The notes: generated by a model not told the origin, from the sequence alone. A stretch of 64,000 nt of DNA from CALGYY01 sp963678485 (GCA_963678485.1 OY782882.1:2046001-2110000); one strand, 5' to 3'; shown: positions 44,201 to 53,135, counted from the first letter of the stretch. Numbers and translations are program-made.

Positions 44201-46248
44201 TTTACCTTGCCACTCAATTCAAGGATAGCATTTTCATCATTCAAGCTAAGCACGCCTTCAAAGGATTTTCCAATGATATTGCCGCCAGCCAGGATATTGT
44301 GATAATTATAGTGGTGAAAATTTGCATGAGCTACATTCACCGAAACTGCAGCATTTATGTCGCCCTCAAACAATCCATGCCCCGCAGCTTGCGCGGTCAA
44401 GGAGATTGAACCAAATAAGGCAGTATCCTGCAATAATCGTCCAAGCTCGAAATTCACGAGACTAATATTGCTGCTAAATGCTGCCGTTTCATCGATGCTT
44501 GCAACAATATGAGCATTACCAAAACTACTATTCAATCTTGCTATAGTATTAAATTCATTATAACGACCTCTAAACGCCACAGCCAATCCCAGCTGTTCCG
44601 GCAAGTCTATGGATGAGGGAATCATCGATCCCAGGAGTCTTTTTATATCGTTTCTTCCTGTTGCTATAGTAAGGTTAGGAAAACTAAAGAAGGCTGTTCT
44701 TATTTTTGGAAGGCCGGTGATTGCGCCGTCAGTGCTCAAAAATGTATTGCTCCCGGTTTTGATAATAATGTCTTGCGCTGATAATTGATCCATGCGGCCA
44801 GATATCTTTCCGGAGATTTGCGTAGTATTTTCTTTCTCCTTAAAGAATATAGTAGTGGCTAAGGCTGGTACAAAATATAAAAGCTCTTTGCTTTTAATCC
44901 TAAGCTGACGCAAGTCTGCGGATACTATCATCGCATGCAAAGAATTCTCAAGCGATTCCAGCGATGTGTACTGCATTCTTAAATCTGCATCAATAAATGA
45001 GGATATCGTCTGAATTTTGAGGTTATGTGCGCTTATCGAATGTTGATCCATTCGGAAATTCGCAGCGCAGCTTTTTATAGCAAAACCATTTTGATCAATA
45101 AGTGTAAAATCGCTGATATCCACGGTTAGCCGCTCAGACGCATAGAAAAAGTTTTCAGCCCTTAAACTCACATGCTCGTATTTTTGATGCGATACATTGA
45201 AAGTGTCAACATATTGCTGCGGTTGAATTTGTCCATAACAGAGCGAATTATCCATCAACGCCATTGTTCCAAACTCAATAATCCAATTGGCTGAAGTATT
45301 AGTTACTGCGTCATTAATAGCAGAAGTGTCAATCTTTGCTAATTGTGAAGGTATATATTGAATTTTGCTTTTAGATAATGCTATTTTCTCAAGTTTAATC
45401 TGCTGGGATTGCAAATCAACAGAGGCATTCTGTAGGGAAAGCTGAAATATTCCGGCTATAACAACCGGAATATCTGTTGAGTCCTCGTAGCTGAATTGTG
45501 TATCAATTAGCTTTATACTATTAGCTGAAATTCTTGGTAATACTGTGTTTGATTGTGATTCTGATGGGTGGCTTACCGGACTACTCACTACCTTGCCCCT
45601 TAAAGATCCCACACTAAGTTCGTCAATAGCAAAGTTGGAATGTTCAATGTCGAGCAATTCCATGGTCAATGCTAAATGCCGGAAATCAACGGCAACGCGC
45701 GTTCCACCATAGTCGTCGTAAAAGTTGAAATGAATATTATTCATTGATATATCATCAACCTCGAAACTCCAGGGTGTTTTCTTTGATGTATCTGCTGACT
45801 GCGCCTTTGTTGTATCGTTAAAAGCAGTGATCATAAAATCGAAATTGAAAAGACTATCTGATGATGGTCGCTTGAGGTTAACATTAACATTGCTTAAGGC
45901 TACTTTGCTTAAGTGTATTTTATTCGCTAGTAATGCGGTCAGCGACAAATCGGCTTCTATGATTCCGGCATATAACAGTGTGTCGGAGTTTTTATCTTCC
46001 AAATAAAGACCATTAATCACCAGTGTTCGCGGGAAGAAGAGACTTATACTTTCTATGTTAATAACAGTATGCGTTTTACTTTTTATAAAGTTGGTGGCGG
46101 CAAGAATCATCTTTTGTTGAACACAGGGAATTTGCACCATGACAGCAATAATCGTAATGATCATCACAATACTCAGTAATGTCCACATGACTACTTTTAA
46201 TGCGATTACCAAAACCTGTGTTGCCTTTTTCATAGGGTGAGAAATCAA
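41245..46248 (-). CDS. tamB: TamB (AsmA-like/DUF490 lipid bridge protein)
   Basis: At 1,667 residues this is a typical Bacteroidota TamB. It has one N-terminal membrane helix (about 18-40), then about 1,150 residues of repeated beta-strand segments that should form a long hydrophobic groove (IESISLFFPRTLVING, INNLIVQKVPIGNLSL), and a C-terminal TamB domain (about 1,250-1,600; for example GLDLSSIIEIDKQATL, LTGTYNVNEGSYVV). TamB spans the periplasm from the inner membrane to TamA/TamL and carries phospholipids outward, a role shown in E. coli with YhdP and YdbH. It is followed by the overlapping tamL. An alternative ATG lies 15 nt downstream (46233). Confidence 0.93.
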   Translation of the reverse strand: MISHPMKKATQVLVIALKVVMWTLLSIVMIITIIAVMVQIPCVQQKMILAATNFIKSKTHTVINIESISLFFPRTLVINGLYLEDKNSDTLLYAGIIEADLSLTALLANKIHLSKVALSNVNVNLKRPSSDSLFNFDFMITAFNDTTKAQSADTSKKTPWSFEVDDISMNNIHFNFYDDYGGTRVAVDFRHLALTMELLDIEHSNFAIDELSVGSLRGKVVSSPVSHPSESQSNTVLPRISANSIKLIDTQFSYEDSTDIPVVIAGIFQLSLQNASVDLQSQQIKLEKIALSKSKIQYIPSQLAKIDTSAINDAVTNTSANWIIEFGTMALMDNSLCYGQIQPQQYVDTFNVSHQKYEHVSLRAENFFYASERLTVDISDFTLIDQNGFAIKSCAANFRMDQHSISAHNLKIQTISSFIDADLRMQYTSLESLENSLHAMIVSADLRQLRIKSKELLYFVPALATTIFFKEKENTTQISGKISGRMDQLSAQDIIIKTGSNTFLSTDGAITGLPKIRTAFFSFPNLTIATGRNDIKRLLGSMIPSSIDLPEQLGLAVAFRGRYNEFNTIARLNSSFGNAHIVASIDETAAFSSNISLVNFELGRLLQDTALFGSISLTAQAAGHGLFEGDINAAVSVNVAHANFHHYNYHNILAGGNIIGKSFEGVLSLNDENAILELSGKVNLDSAALAYKFHLNLQAANLQKLKITTTDLRIGLIADSDIEGDSNALLKGRFSITNLIAVSDGKTFVQDSAVIISLNEAKTPTITNALLGVIYHGNVSPFELPQLLTIAVNRYFPFSDTSISTIVVGNKQFTVDLYLRNDPVIAAILLPQLKEFEPIWINMSVDQGSSVILLKGGTEKLVYGTTEILNLAISLNSDSSALNYTISSSAVSNTLIKLDNLLITGILADQKIIASISSTEENNVKLRARIQLAQEDDIYSLSIDPNDFYLMNNRWDIAADNYIKFGPQGFLIHHLFLSKAGSQIKAYSVNDRFNDDLSFEFTEFILDDLSQIIEKDSSLVRGTLNGKVLFKKVNDAYGLIADASINNLIVQKVPIGNLSLTAENPTTARFDIKLNLSGAENKLSATAYYLPNAESNSLHVNAEIEALSLQTIAAFSLGNIIEASGTLSGSFLAEGTLSSPDITGELKFEQASIKPAAINTLLRLGGEPILIRKDGVYFNSFTVLDVNQHLATINGSVKMHHFSDFIFAVKVNTEDFLLFNTTAKDNEQFYGRMIVDSKIEIDGPINLPVISAKIRVKKGSSFTFAVIDDELTTDKGESVVEFNEPKKFNKILSQNTKKTSQRSGLTGLDLSSIIEIDKQATLRLLIDPSSGDSLVVHGEAGLNFSIDRSGKMSLTGTYNVNEGSYVVSLGSVLKRNFAINSGSTILWNGDLLDAQISINAVYTVRAAPIDLVADQVSGLMEEDKNKYKQRYLFFVLLKLRGALLHPDISFEIQLPPEDKGILGGAVNAKLSLLNEDLSALNKQVFALLVLGRFIQENPLQSESYGTSAIVRTTVGKYISAQLNQWGSGVIPGVELNFDIQSYDDYQSGQAKGRTQLDIGIKKELFKERLSVQVGGTIDVEGENAKKNSVSNITSDVTVEYKVTKDGRYLLKGFRHNQYDGAIEGQVVETGVGVLYVRDFYSWDELFKSPPKSNDSTKRKVHEPVKPK

Positions 46249-46282
46249 TATTTTTGAAATTGCAACGGTATACTGTTTGGGA

Positions 46283-46582
46283 TTACTCGCTTGCTTCGTA
46301 GATTCTGAGCCTGTTTCGGAGGGATATCATTTCTTCCTGCATAATACTAACTCGTTTGAGCAAATGTGAAATGGCCTCAATGCCTTCAAGATTAATATCT
46401 AAATCATAAAACATTCGAATCCATCGCTCAATCTGAGGTAATTGTTCAACATGGATATGCTGTAGATTCTGGGAGTTCGAGCTTTCAATTAGTCCATTAT
46501 CAACCAATGCGATGATAAAAGACAACTCAATGTTGTGATTTGTACAGAATTCATTAATTGAAATCAATTTTTGATTTTGCAT
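46283..46582 (-). CDS. cbpM: CbpM-like chaperone modulator
   Basis: The 99-residue protein matches the CbpM/MerR_2 pattern: SINEFCTNHNIELSFIIALVDNG, then QLPQIERWIRMFYDLDINLEGIEAI and a coiled coil with the end EEMISLRNRL. CbpM binds the J-domain of CbpA and inhibits it. Its gene lies 11 nt downstream of the cbpA gene, as in many bacteria, which supports the call. Confidence 0.9.
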   Translation of the reverse strand: MQNQKLISINEFCTNHNIELSFIIALVDNGLIESSNSQNLQHIHVEQLPQIERWIRMFYDLDINLEGIEAISHLLKRVSIMQEEMISLRNRLRIYEASE

Positions 46583-46593
46583 GATTAACTGAT

Positions 46594-47478
46594 TTAAAGT
46601 GATGACTTCGAAAGCTCTTCGAATAAAGCCTTTTGTTTATCGGTCAGATGCGTAGGCAACGCTACATTGTAGGTTACATACATATCACCATAATGCCCTT
46701 CGTTCTTGTAAATTGGAAATCCCTTTCCTTTAAGTTTTATTTTGCATCCGTTAGCTGTTTCCGGAGAAACTTTCAGCTTTACTTTACCATCCATCGTATT
46801 CATAGTTATTTCTCCACCAAGCATCGCTGTGTAAAGATTCAGTTCGACCGTAGTAAAAATATTATTCCCTGAGCGCTTAAATTGCGAATGGTTTTCAATA
46901 GAAAAACTAATATATAAATCACCTTTAGGACCGCCGTTTATACCCTCGCCTCCATGGCCACTGATTTTAATGGTTTGGCCGTTCTCGATCCCTGCAGGAA
47001 TGCTGATTCGAATATTTTTCCCGTTGACGGATAAGGTTGTTTTATGAGTAGTATAGGCATCCATGAGGGATAGTTGAAGTGTCGCATTGATATCTTCGCC
47101 TCTATATTTAACTTTTCTGCTGCCACCAGCTCCGCCAAACATTGAAGAAAAAAATTCCGAAAAATCCGGTTCCGTTTGAGAACTCGAATAGTTTGGCTCG
47201 CGATAAGCAGATGATTGCGATTGTTGTTGATTCCCTCTATCAAATTCATCAGCATGTTGCCAATCTTTTCCGTATTTATCGTATTTCTTTCGCTTTTCCG
47301 GATCACTCAGGACTTCGTTAGCTTCATTGATTTGCTGGAAATTCTTTTTTGCATCGGTATCTTTGGGATTAAGATCAGGATGATATTTTCGGGCAAGCTT
47401 TCGGTATGCCTTTTTAATATCATCCTGTTTGGCTGTTTTAGGAATCCCCAGTACTTTATAGTAATCAACGAAATTCAT
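46594..47478 (-). CDS. cbpA: CbpA-like DnaJ co-chaperone
   Basis: The 294-residue protein has a J-domain (about 4-68) with the HPD motif at 33-35 (KYHPDLNP), a Gln/Ser-rich linker and two C-terminal peptide-binding domains (about 125-285). It lacks the zinc-finger of DnaJ, which makes it the class II or CbpA type. It stimulates DnaK ATPase and helps protein folding, and in E. coli CbpA is a stress and stationary-phase protein. It lies 9 nt after the universal stress protein gene and just before cbpM. Confidence 0.94.
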   Translation of the reverse strand: MNFVDYYKVLGIPKTAKQDDIKKAYRKLARKYHPDLNPKDTDAKKNFQQINEANEVLSDPEKRKKYDKYGKDWQHADEFDRGNQQQSQSSAYREPNYSSSQTEPDFSEFFSSMFGGAGGSRKVKYRGEDINATLQLSLMDAYTTHKTTLSVNGKNIRISIPAGIENGQTIKISGHGGEGINGGPKGDLYISFSIENHSQFKRSGNNIFTTVELNLYTAMLGGEITMNTMDGKVKLKVSPETANGCKIKLKGKGFPIYKNEGHYGDMYVTYNVALPTHLTDKQKALFEELSKSSL

Positions 47479-47487
47479 ATAATTGTT

Positions 47488-47982
47488 CTAAATGACATTT
47501 GCTATCACAACAATCATTTCTTTTTTTGTTGGAATGATGTAAACAGGAATGGTCGAGTGATGGAGAACTCGTTCGGTAACATTGCCCATGATTTTATTCT
47601 CAAGCCAATTCTGGCTATGGACGCCCATTACAATCACTGAGGCTTGCTCTTTTCTTGACATTTTTAAGATGGCCTCAGCCTCATCCCCTTCCTGAACCAT
47701 AACATGAATAGAATTATCCCCCAACTGATGTGAGATTTTTTCTAAAAATTTCAATGCTATTTTTTTTAATTCTTCCACATTATCGAATTTTTCAGGAACG
47801 GTGTACAGATGTCCCGAAAACCCGGCAATAGGTATTTGTTCACTGGACGAATACAGCGCAGGATCTTTAATTACATGACAAAAGATAGCGGTTGCTCCCA
47901 TGCATTTTGCAAGAGCAATACCTTGTTCGGCGACCTTCTTAGCGCTTTGATCGTAGTCTAATGCAATCAGTACTTTTTTCAT
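47488..47982 (-). CDS. Universal stress protein (UspA family)
   Basis: The 164-residue protein has a single Usp domain. It starts VLIALDYDQSAKKVAEQGIALAK and has the nucleotide-binding end GVHSQNWLENKIMGNVTERVLHHSTIPVYIIP. The G-2x-G-9x-G(S/T) pattern is only partly kept (MGVHSQNWLENKIMGNVTERV), so ATP binding is uncertain. It is in a tight cluster with the hydrolase (7 nt upstream) and cbpA (9 nt downstream). Confidence 0.92.
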   Translation of the reverse strand: MKKVLIALDYDQSAKKVAEQGIALAKCMGATAIFCHVIKDPALYSSSEQIPIAGFSGHLYTVPEKFDNVEELKKIALKFLEKISHQLGDNSIHVMVQEGDEAEAILKMSRKEQASVIVMGVHSQNWLENKIMGNVTERVLHHSTIPVYIIPTKKEMIVVIANVI

Positions 47983-47989
47983 TATTTTT

Positions 47990-48862
47990 TTATAAAGGAT
48001 TTATTAATTGCTTTTCACTGGCAAAATGGATTAATTCAGTATTGAATTTATTGGTCTCCTCCAGAAATAGGCTATGACCGCTGTGTTCAAATTCCACAAT
48101 ACGTGAATTCTTGATACCCGCTTTCATTTGCGCGGCTAAATCAAATGAACAGATTTTGTCCTTTTTGCCATGCATAATCAAGGTTGGAATAGAAATCTGT
48201 TTTATGTCTTCTCTTAAATCAGTATCGCGCAATGCCATTAAACACTGGGCCATTGCGTAGTTCGACGCTTCGAGGCCCATTTCATTCAGCCAATGACGCA
48301 TTCCTTCGTTCAAGGATTCTTCGGTCGCTGAGAATATCTTCGCAAAATTTGCCAGCAATTTGGGTCGATCCCACTTGCATAACATGATAAGGTCATCAAC
48401 AGCCTGTTTGTTGAGATTATATGGAAAGCCCTCCCGTTGCGTCCAGCTGGGTGCCGCGGCTCCACACAACACTAATCTGGAAACATGAGCTCCAGTATCT
48501 GAGGTTGCAAAACGAATAGCAATTCCCCCACCCATTGAAAAGCCCACCATTACAGCATCCTTCACTTCAAGCTTACAGAGAATCATCTTTATATCCTGAG
48601 CCATAATGTCATAATTATACTGGCTATATGGCTTGTTGGATTTTCCAAATCCTCTCATGGTGATACCAATAACCCGGAAATTATTATTAATAAGATCCGT
48701 GTACTGATACTCATACATTTCGTCACTCAAAGGCCATCCGGGAATTAATACTATGGGCCGGCCTTCACCACCATCGGTAACATGGAGGCGCACATGACGC
48801 TCGACTTCTATGAATTCTTTTCGTGCAGATGAAGAATCCCTATTTACTGATGAATCTTCCAT
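47990..48862 (-). CDS. Alpha/beta hydrolase (bromoperoxidase/esterase type)
   Basis: The 290-residue protein has the standard hydrolase elements: VLIPGWPLSDEM as oxyanion strand, ITMRGFGKSNKP, nucleophile S109 in VGFSMGGGIA, an acidic residue in HGKKDKICS and H in EHSGHSLFLEE. This is the group of non-haem bromoperoxidase-like esterases; the true substrate is unknown. It lacks a signal. It is the first gene of the hydrolase-usp-cbpA-cbpM cluster, with tamB 34 nt after cbpM, so read-through to tamB is possible. The gap 48863-49098 has no gene, and no clear TAnnTTTG box was found in it. Confidence 0.88.
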   Translation of the reverse strand: MEDSSVNRDSSSARKEFIEVERHVRLHVTDGGEGRPIVLIPGWPLSDEMYEYQYTDLINNNFRVIGITMRGFGKSNKPYSQYNYDIMAQDIKMILCKLEVKDAVMVGFSMGGGIAIRFATSDTGAHVSRLVLCGAAAPSWTQREGFPYNLNKQAVDDLIMLCKWDRPKLLANFAKIFSATEESLNEGMRHWLNEMGLEASNYAMAQCLMALRDTDLREDIKQISIPTLIMHGKKDKICSFDLAAQMKAGIKNSRIVEFEHSGHSLFLEETNKFNTELIHFASEKQLINPL

Positions 48863-49098
48863 TGTTATATGTTTTGTTTTGTTAAATTGATCGATGAATT
48901 ATAATTAAGTGCTTTGGTGTTGGGGCTCAATAGTTACAAAATGGAACCAACCGATGACTGCTTAATTAGTCAATTAGATAATTAGTAAAAGAACACCTGA
49001 AGTTCCTGTCGTTTGTGGGCTATACAATCCAAATTTAATTATCCAACATTTTAGCATTTATAAAATGAAAGATACAAGAAAAAGGCGGTTGGTAGGCG

Positions 49099-49290
49099 TT
49101 ATGGACTGATACTAATGACACCAACCGGACAGCATTTTATTGCCTCCCTGATTTTTTGTTCATACATCTCGTAATTTGCACCGGCTATAACAGTGGAGTG
49201 ATCCCTGAGCTCAAACACTTCAGGGCAAATGTTTCCGCATAAACCACAAGCGGTGCAATCTTCTGCAATTGAAATATTTTTTATGGGCAT
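49099..49290 (-). CDS. Small 4Fe-4S ferredoxin
   Basis: From the ATG at 49290 this is a 63-residue ferredoxin with one cluster: CTACGLCGNICPEVFEL near the start and a fourth cysteine in KCCPVGVI at the end. The longer frame from 49347 overlaps the end of the reductase gene and adds a stretch without ferredoxin character, so the ATG at 49290 is preferred. It is 25 nt downstream of a ferredoxin-reductase-like gene, so the pair probably exchanges electrons. Confidence 0.9.
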   Translation of the reverse strand: MPIKNISIAEDCTACGLCGNICPEVFELRDHSTVIAGANYEMYEQKIREAIKCCPVGVISISP

Positions 49291-49315
49291 GTTGTTCGTT
49301 TTATGAGGTGGTCGA

Positions 49316-49987
49316 TTAAAAAATTTCCTTGATAATTGAATTTTCACTAACGCCCAAATGAATCAGTATTTTTTCGGTTGATTCCATCATTAGTGGCGGT
49401 CCACATAGATAAATGCGCTTATTGACATCCTTCATATATGGAGTAAGAAATTCTTCTGTAATCAATCCGTGGTGCATATTTGGATCATTTTCGTCAGATA
49501 AAATATTGATAAAATTGTTTCCTAACATTGCATTCAGTTCTCCTGCGATGATGATATCCTTTGCTGTTTTATTAGCGAAAATGAGTTGATTATCTCCTAT
49601 TTCCTGCAATGCCTGAAGTTCACGTAATATGCTAATGAATGGCGTTATTCCCGCTCCAGCAGCAATAAACAAGCCTTGCCCTTTATACGTAATAGATCCA
49701 AAAACCTCATGCAAAATCAAGATATCGCTCACCTTTAAAAACATTAACTCCCCTGTTACTCCTTTGTGCAAAGGATAGGTCTTGATTGTAAATTCAAGAT
49801 AATCGTTAAAAGGACAACTGGTAAAAGTGAATGGTCTTTTTTCAAGTTCCCATCCTTTTTTATTGATAGCTATTTCTGTAGCCTGACCGGGCATGAAGTC
49901 ATAGTTTTTTGGCCTATCGGTAACGATTTGCAGCACATCATGTGTGATGAGCTTAATAGATCTTATTTCCACCCAATGCGGTTTCAT
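49316..49987 (-). CDS. Ferredoxin-NAD(P)+ reductase-like flavoprotein
   Basis: The 223-residue protein has an FAD-binding domain (about 1-95, with RPFTFTSC in place of the RxYS motif) and an NAD-binding domain with FIAAGAGITPFISIL and the C-terminal YLCGPPLMME. This matches FNR/flavodoxin reductases. With the adjacent ferredoxin it would move electrons between NAD(P)H and an unknown acceptor. The reductant and partner cannot be read. A TTGAT-type site lies upstream but it is not a proper FNR box. Confidence 0.9.
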   Translation of the reverse strand: MKPHWVEIRSIKLITHDVLQIVTDRPKNYDFMPGQATEIAINKKGWELEKRPFTFTSCPFNDYLEFTIKTYPLHKGVTGELMFLKVSDILILHEVFGSITYKGQGLFIAAGAGITPFISILRELQALQEIGDNQLIFANKTAKDIIIAGELNAMLGNNFINILSDENDPNMHHGLITEEFLTPYMKDVNKRIYLCGPPLMMESTEKILIHLGVSENSIIKEIF

Positions 49988-50078
49988 AATATATGTTGAG
50001 ATTATTTATATTGTGTTTTTGAAATTATTCAGATCAACTTTCTGCGTAATCACAGTTTTTTCCTACAGGCACTCACCC

Positions 50079-50435
50079 TTAAGATCCGTTGTATTCTTCA
50101 AGATCATTATGATCATCGCCGCAAAGGCTATAGTAATTATTCTCCTCGTCCTCATTGCCTATAGCCTCCTGAGCGTCGTCAAGTTCAGAACCTGGCACAT
50201 CCATATCCTGCCCGGAACTGTTTCTTGGTAATAATTTAGGTAGCGCGTTTCCTACAGTATCCTTCTCATTCAATGCTGTGATGTTCTGAACATCCTCAGG
50301 CAAGATATTCTTGACTTTACTAAACTGTGTGAAGATGTCGTCTTTGGGTGGATATGATTTATATCCGGGAAGGTCGGTTTTCTGCTGCCGATTTGTGTCA
50401 CTATCCGCTTTTGACACGCTTTCGTTTTTTTTCAT
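50079..50435 (-). CDS. Acidic small protein of unknown function
   Basis: The 118-residue protein is mostly disordered and acidic, without a signal or membrane segment. It has a conserved-looking C-terminal part with VPGSELDDAQEAIG then NEDEENNYYSLCGDDHND. I recall similar C-termini in hypothetical Bacteroidota proteins near stress genes, but no function is known. Its promoter (50458-50522) is one of three with an identical operator layout, so it belongs to the same regulon as the lipoprotein and stomatin-like genes. Confidence 0.7.
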   Translation of the reverse strand: MKKNESVSKADSDTNRQQKTDLPGYKSYPPKDDIFTQFSKVKNILPEDVQNITALNEKDTVGNALPKLLPRNSSGQDMDVPGSELDDAQEAIGNEDEENNYYSLCGDDHNDLEEYNGS

Positions 50436-50457
50436 GGGGTTAAACTTGATTTGATAA

Positions 50458-50522
50458 CAAAGTTAGTTGTGCCCCGGAGTGTTGCTGTTACATGATTTAT
50501 AAAGAGAATTACATATTTCACA
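50458..50522 (-). promoter_or_regulatory. Shared-operator promoter P1 (acidic protein gene)
   Basis: Minus strand: TGTGAAATATGTAATTC (50506-50522), 13 bp, TGTAA, 22 bp, TAACTTTG (50458-50465). The -7 box matches TAnnTTTG, but no TTTG is at -33; TGTAA sits there instead. The ATG is at 50435. The operator overlaps the last codon of the upstream P-type ATPase gene. Confidence 0.75.
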
Positions 50523-53097
50523 CATTCCCAGTCGGTCGCACCAATAATGATCCTTTGATTCTTCGAACCTTCATCCATTTATACATTTCGAACCAGACAA
50601 TGGTTGATACGCCACATAAGCAACAAATTGCAGTATTTTGTAGCGACAGTTTTTGAAATTGAAAAAGATTCAGAAAAAACGGGATATTCATCACAAGGAT
50701 AAGAAACAGAATTGCTCCACTACTCACCCATATCACAGCCTTATTAGGTGAGGCAATGATTTTAAAAATATTATTGGTCCAGGAACGATTGGTTAATATG
50801 ATAGCCAAATTAGCGATGATAAGTGTTATAAACACCATAGCTCTTACTTCTTTTGCACCATAGCCAACGCGTATTCCCAATAGATATACGGCTAAGGTTG
50901 TAAGAAGAATACCTAAGCCTTGCAGACAACTAAAAAGGATTTTTCGTATTCCAAAAAAAGACTCATTAAGCTTCTTAGGCGGGCGATTCATTACATTCTT
51001 CTCAGCACGTTCTGCTTCAAATATTATGGAACATGCCGGATCTATTATCAACTCCAGAAAGACAATATGTACGGGCCACAATATGATAGGCAAATTATCC
51101 AATAAAATCGGGATGATTGACAAGCCTGCGATGGGGACATGAATTGCGAAAGTGTACCCGAATGCCTTTTGCAAATTATCGAAAATTCGGCGGCCCATTT
51201 TTACAGCGCCTACGATGGATGAAAAATTGTCGTCCATAAGCACTAGCGAAGAGGCTTCTCTTGCAACATCTGTCCCTTTCTTCCCCATTGCAATTCCTAT
51301 ATTGGCCGCTTTTAGTGCTGGGGCATCATTAATTCCATCGCCCGTCATTGCGACAATTTCACCATTCTTTTTTAATGCGTTTACAATTTTAAGTTTTTGT
51401 TCCGGGACTACGCGGGCAAATACATTTATTGTTTTGATTTTTTCGCAAAGTTCAGCCGCGCTCATCATTTTTAATTCCGCACCTGTAATGCATGCTTCCG
51501 GCAAATCAAGCCCAATCTGCATTGCAATGTGCTTGGCTGTAATGGGATAATCGCCAGTAATCATAATCACTCTGATTCCAGCCTTATAACAATCGCTTAT
51601 TGATTCTTTGATTTCTTTTCGGATTGGATCCAGCAGTCCAATTAATCCAATAAATCTAAAATCAAATCCATGTTGCAGGACAGGCAATCCCTTTTCTTCG
51701 ATATATGCCTTTGCCACACCAAGAACCCTTAATCCGCTTGCTGCAAGATCGGCAACCGCAAGAGAGAAACGCTCTTTGGTTGGTTCATCTAAATGACAAA
51801 GATCGAAGATAGCCTCGGGAGCGCCTTTGCTGGCAATAATTTTTTCGTTTGAATCCTTCGAGGTGAAAACCCTTGACATGGCAAGCAGTTCGCGCGATAG
51901 CGGATATTCCTTAATCATTTCCCACTGCGAATGATAATGCTCAGTCCCTTGCAAATAAATCTCGCCAAGCTTCAATATGGCCCGTTCCATAGGGTCGTAG
52001 GGTTTGGTTTGACTCGACAACATACCAAACTCGATGATTTCGTGAAACTCAGGATTAAAGGTGTTATTTTCGTTTATACTATGAAAGTTCGTTCCATTAT
52101 AGAGCCTTGCTACGGTCATTTTGTTCAGCGTAAGCGTGCCCGTTTTATCCGTGCACAGCACTGTGGCAGAGCCTAAGGTTTCAATGGCAGATGGTTTACG
52201 TGTGAGCACTTTCTTTTTCGAAATACGCCATGCACCTAAGGCCATAAACACGGTAAGAATGACAGGGAATTCTTCAGGAAGTACGGCCATAGCCAGCGTT
52301 ATTCCCGCTAAAAAACCATCAATAAGATTTCCTCTGGTGAGTGTATATCCTATAACCACCAGCACACATAAAATTGCAGCAATGATGGTGAGTTTCTTAA
52401 TCAGAGAACTCATTTCTTTTTTGAGACGAGTCGGCTCTTCTTTGACACTTTCTAATGCTTTCCCAATTTTTCCAATTTCCGTATCCTGACCTGTACTACT
52501 AACTCTGGCGATACCATTTCCCTGTACGATCATAGAACCCGAATAAACAAAGGGTAAATCATCTCCGCCGGGTTCGGCTAATTCAAGCTTTTCGTCCCAA
52601 TCGCACTTTCGAACCGAAACAGCCTCTCCAGTAAGTAACGACTCATCAGCTAATAAACTAACCGAAAACAGAACTGTTGCATCTGCCGGAACACGGTCTC
52701 CTTCCTGCAACACAATAATATCTCCCCTCACAACCTCAACCCCGGGAATTCTAATTTCTGTTCCGTCGCGAATAACTAGGGCTCTGGGGCTTGCCATCTC
52801 TTTTAAGGCATCGAGCGCTTTCTCGGTTTTCTTTTGCTGAAAGAATTCAATCCCCATGATTACGAATACGAACCCCAGCAGCATCAAGCCTTCTGTAAGA
52901 TCTCCCAAAACCAAATACAAAGTGCCGCAGGCCACCAATAGGATAAACATTGGTTCCTTAACAACTCCAAGCATCAAGAAAAAAAAGTTCTTTGGCTTTG
53001 AACCGGGAAGTCTATTATACCCTTCTGAAAGCAATTTTTTCTGAGCCTCCTGCGAGCTTAATCCGAGATATTTGGCATTCGTAAGATCAACTTTCAA
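50518..53097 (-). CDS. P2-type cation-transporting ATPase (Ca2+-ATPase-like, ion uncertain)
   Basis: The 859-residue pump has the P-type ATPase motifs: TGE in the actuator domain (LLTGEAVSV), phosphorylation site D317 in CTDKTGTLTLNKM, KGAPEAIFDLC in the nucleotide domain and MTGDGINDAPALKAANIGIAMG in the hinge. Ten helices are expected. Helix M4 carries PEEFP instead of the PEGLP of Ca2+ pumps, and M6 reads FLELIIDPACSIIFE, so the transported ion is not certain to be calcium. It starts at a TTG (53095-53097); no in-frame ATG is near. A 19-bp inverted repeat lies upstream at 53136-53185. Confidence 0.9.
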   Translation of the reverse strand: MKVDLTNAKYLGLSSQEAQKKLLSEGYNRLPGSKPKNFFFLMLGVVKEPMFILLVACGTLYLVLGDLTEGLMLLGFVFVIMGIEFFQQKKTEKALDALKEMASPRALVIRDGTEIRIPGVEVVRGDIIVLQEGDRVPADATVLFSVSLLADESLLTGEAVSVRKCDWDEKLELAEPGGDDLPFVYSGSMIVQGNGIARVSSTGQDTEIGKIGKALESVKEEPTRLKKEMSSLIKKLTIIAAILCVLVVIGYTLTRGNLIDGFLAGITLAMAVLPEEFPVILTVFMALGAWRISKKKVLTRKPSAIETLGSATVLCTDKTGTLTLNKMTVARLYNGTNFHSINENNTFNPEFHEIIEFGMLSSQTKPYDPMERAILKLGEIYLQGTEHYHSQWEMIKEYPLSRELLAMSRVFTSKDSNEKIIASKGAPEAIFDLCHLDEPTKERFSLAVADLAASGLRVLGVAKAYIEEKGLPVLQHGFDFRFIGLIGLLDPIRKEIKESISDCYKAGIRVIMITGDYPITAKHIAMQIGLDLPEACITGAELKMMSAAELCEKIKTINVFARVVPEQKLKIVNALKKNGEIVAMTGDGINDAPALKAANIGIAMGKKGTDVAREASSLVLMDDNFSSIVGAVKMGRRIFDNLQKAFGYTFAIHVPIAGLSIIPILLDNLPIILWPVHIVFLELIIDPACSIIFEAERAEKNVMNRPPKKLNESFFGIRKILFSCLQGLGILLTTLAVYLLGIRVGYGAKEVRAMVFITLIIANLAIILTNRSWTNNIFKIIASPNKAVIWVSSGAILFLILVMNIPFFLNLFQFQKLSLQNTAICCLCGVSTIVWFEMYKWMKVRRIKGSLLVRPTGNV

Positions 53098-53135
53098 TGT
53101 GCTAATTTTTAGGAATTACTATCCGTTTAAAACAA

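Noticed and set aside
49988..50078. FNR-type box before the ferredoxin reductase gene
   Set aside because: A TTGAT half-site is present on the minus strand, but the second half is not a match at the proper spacing.
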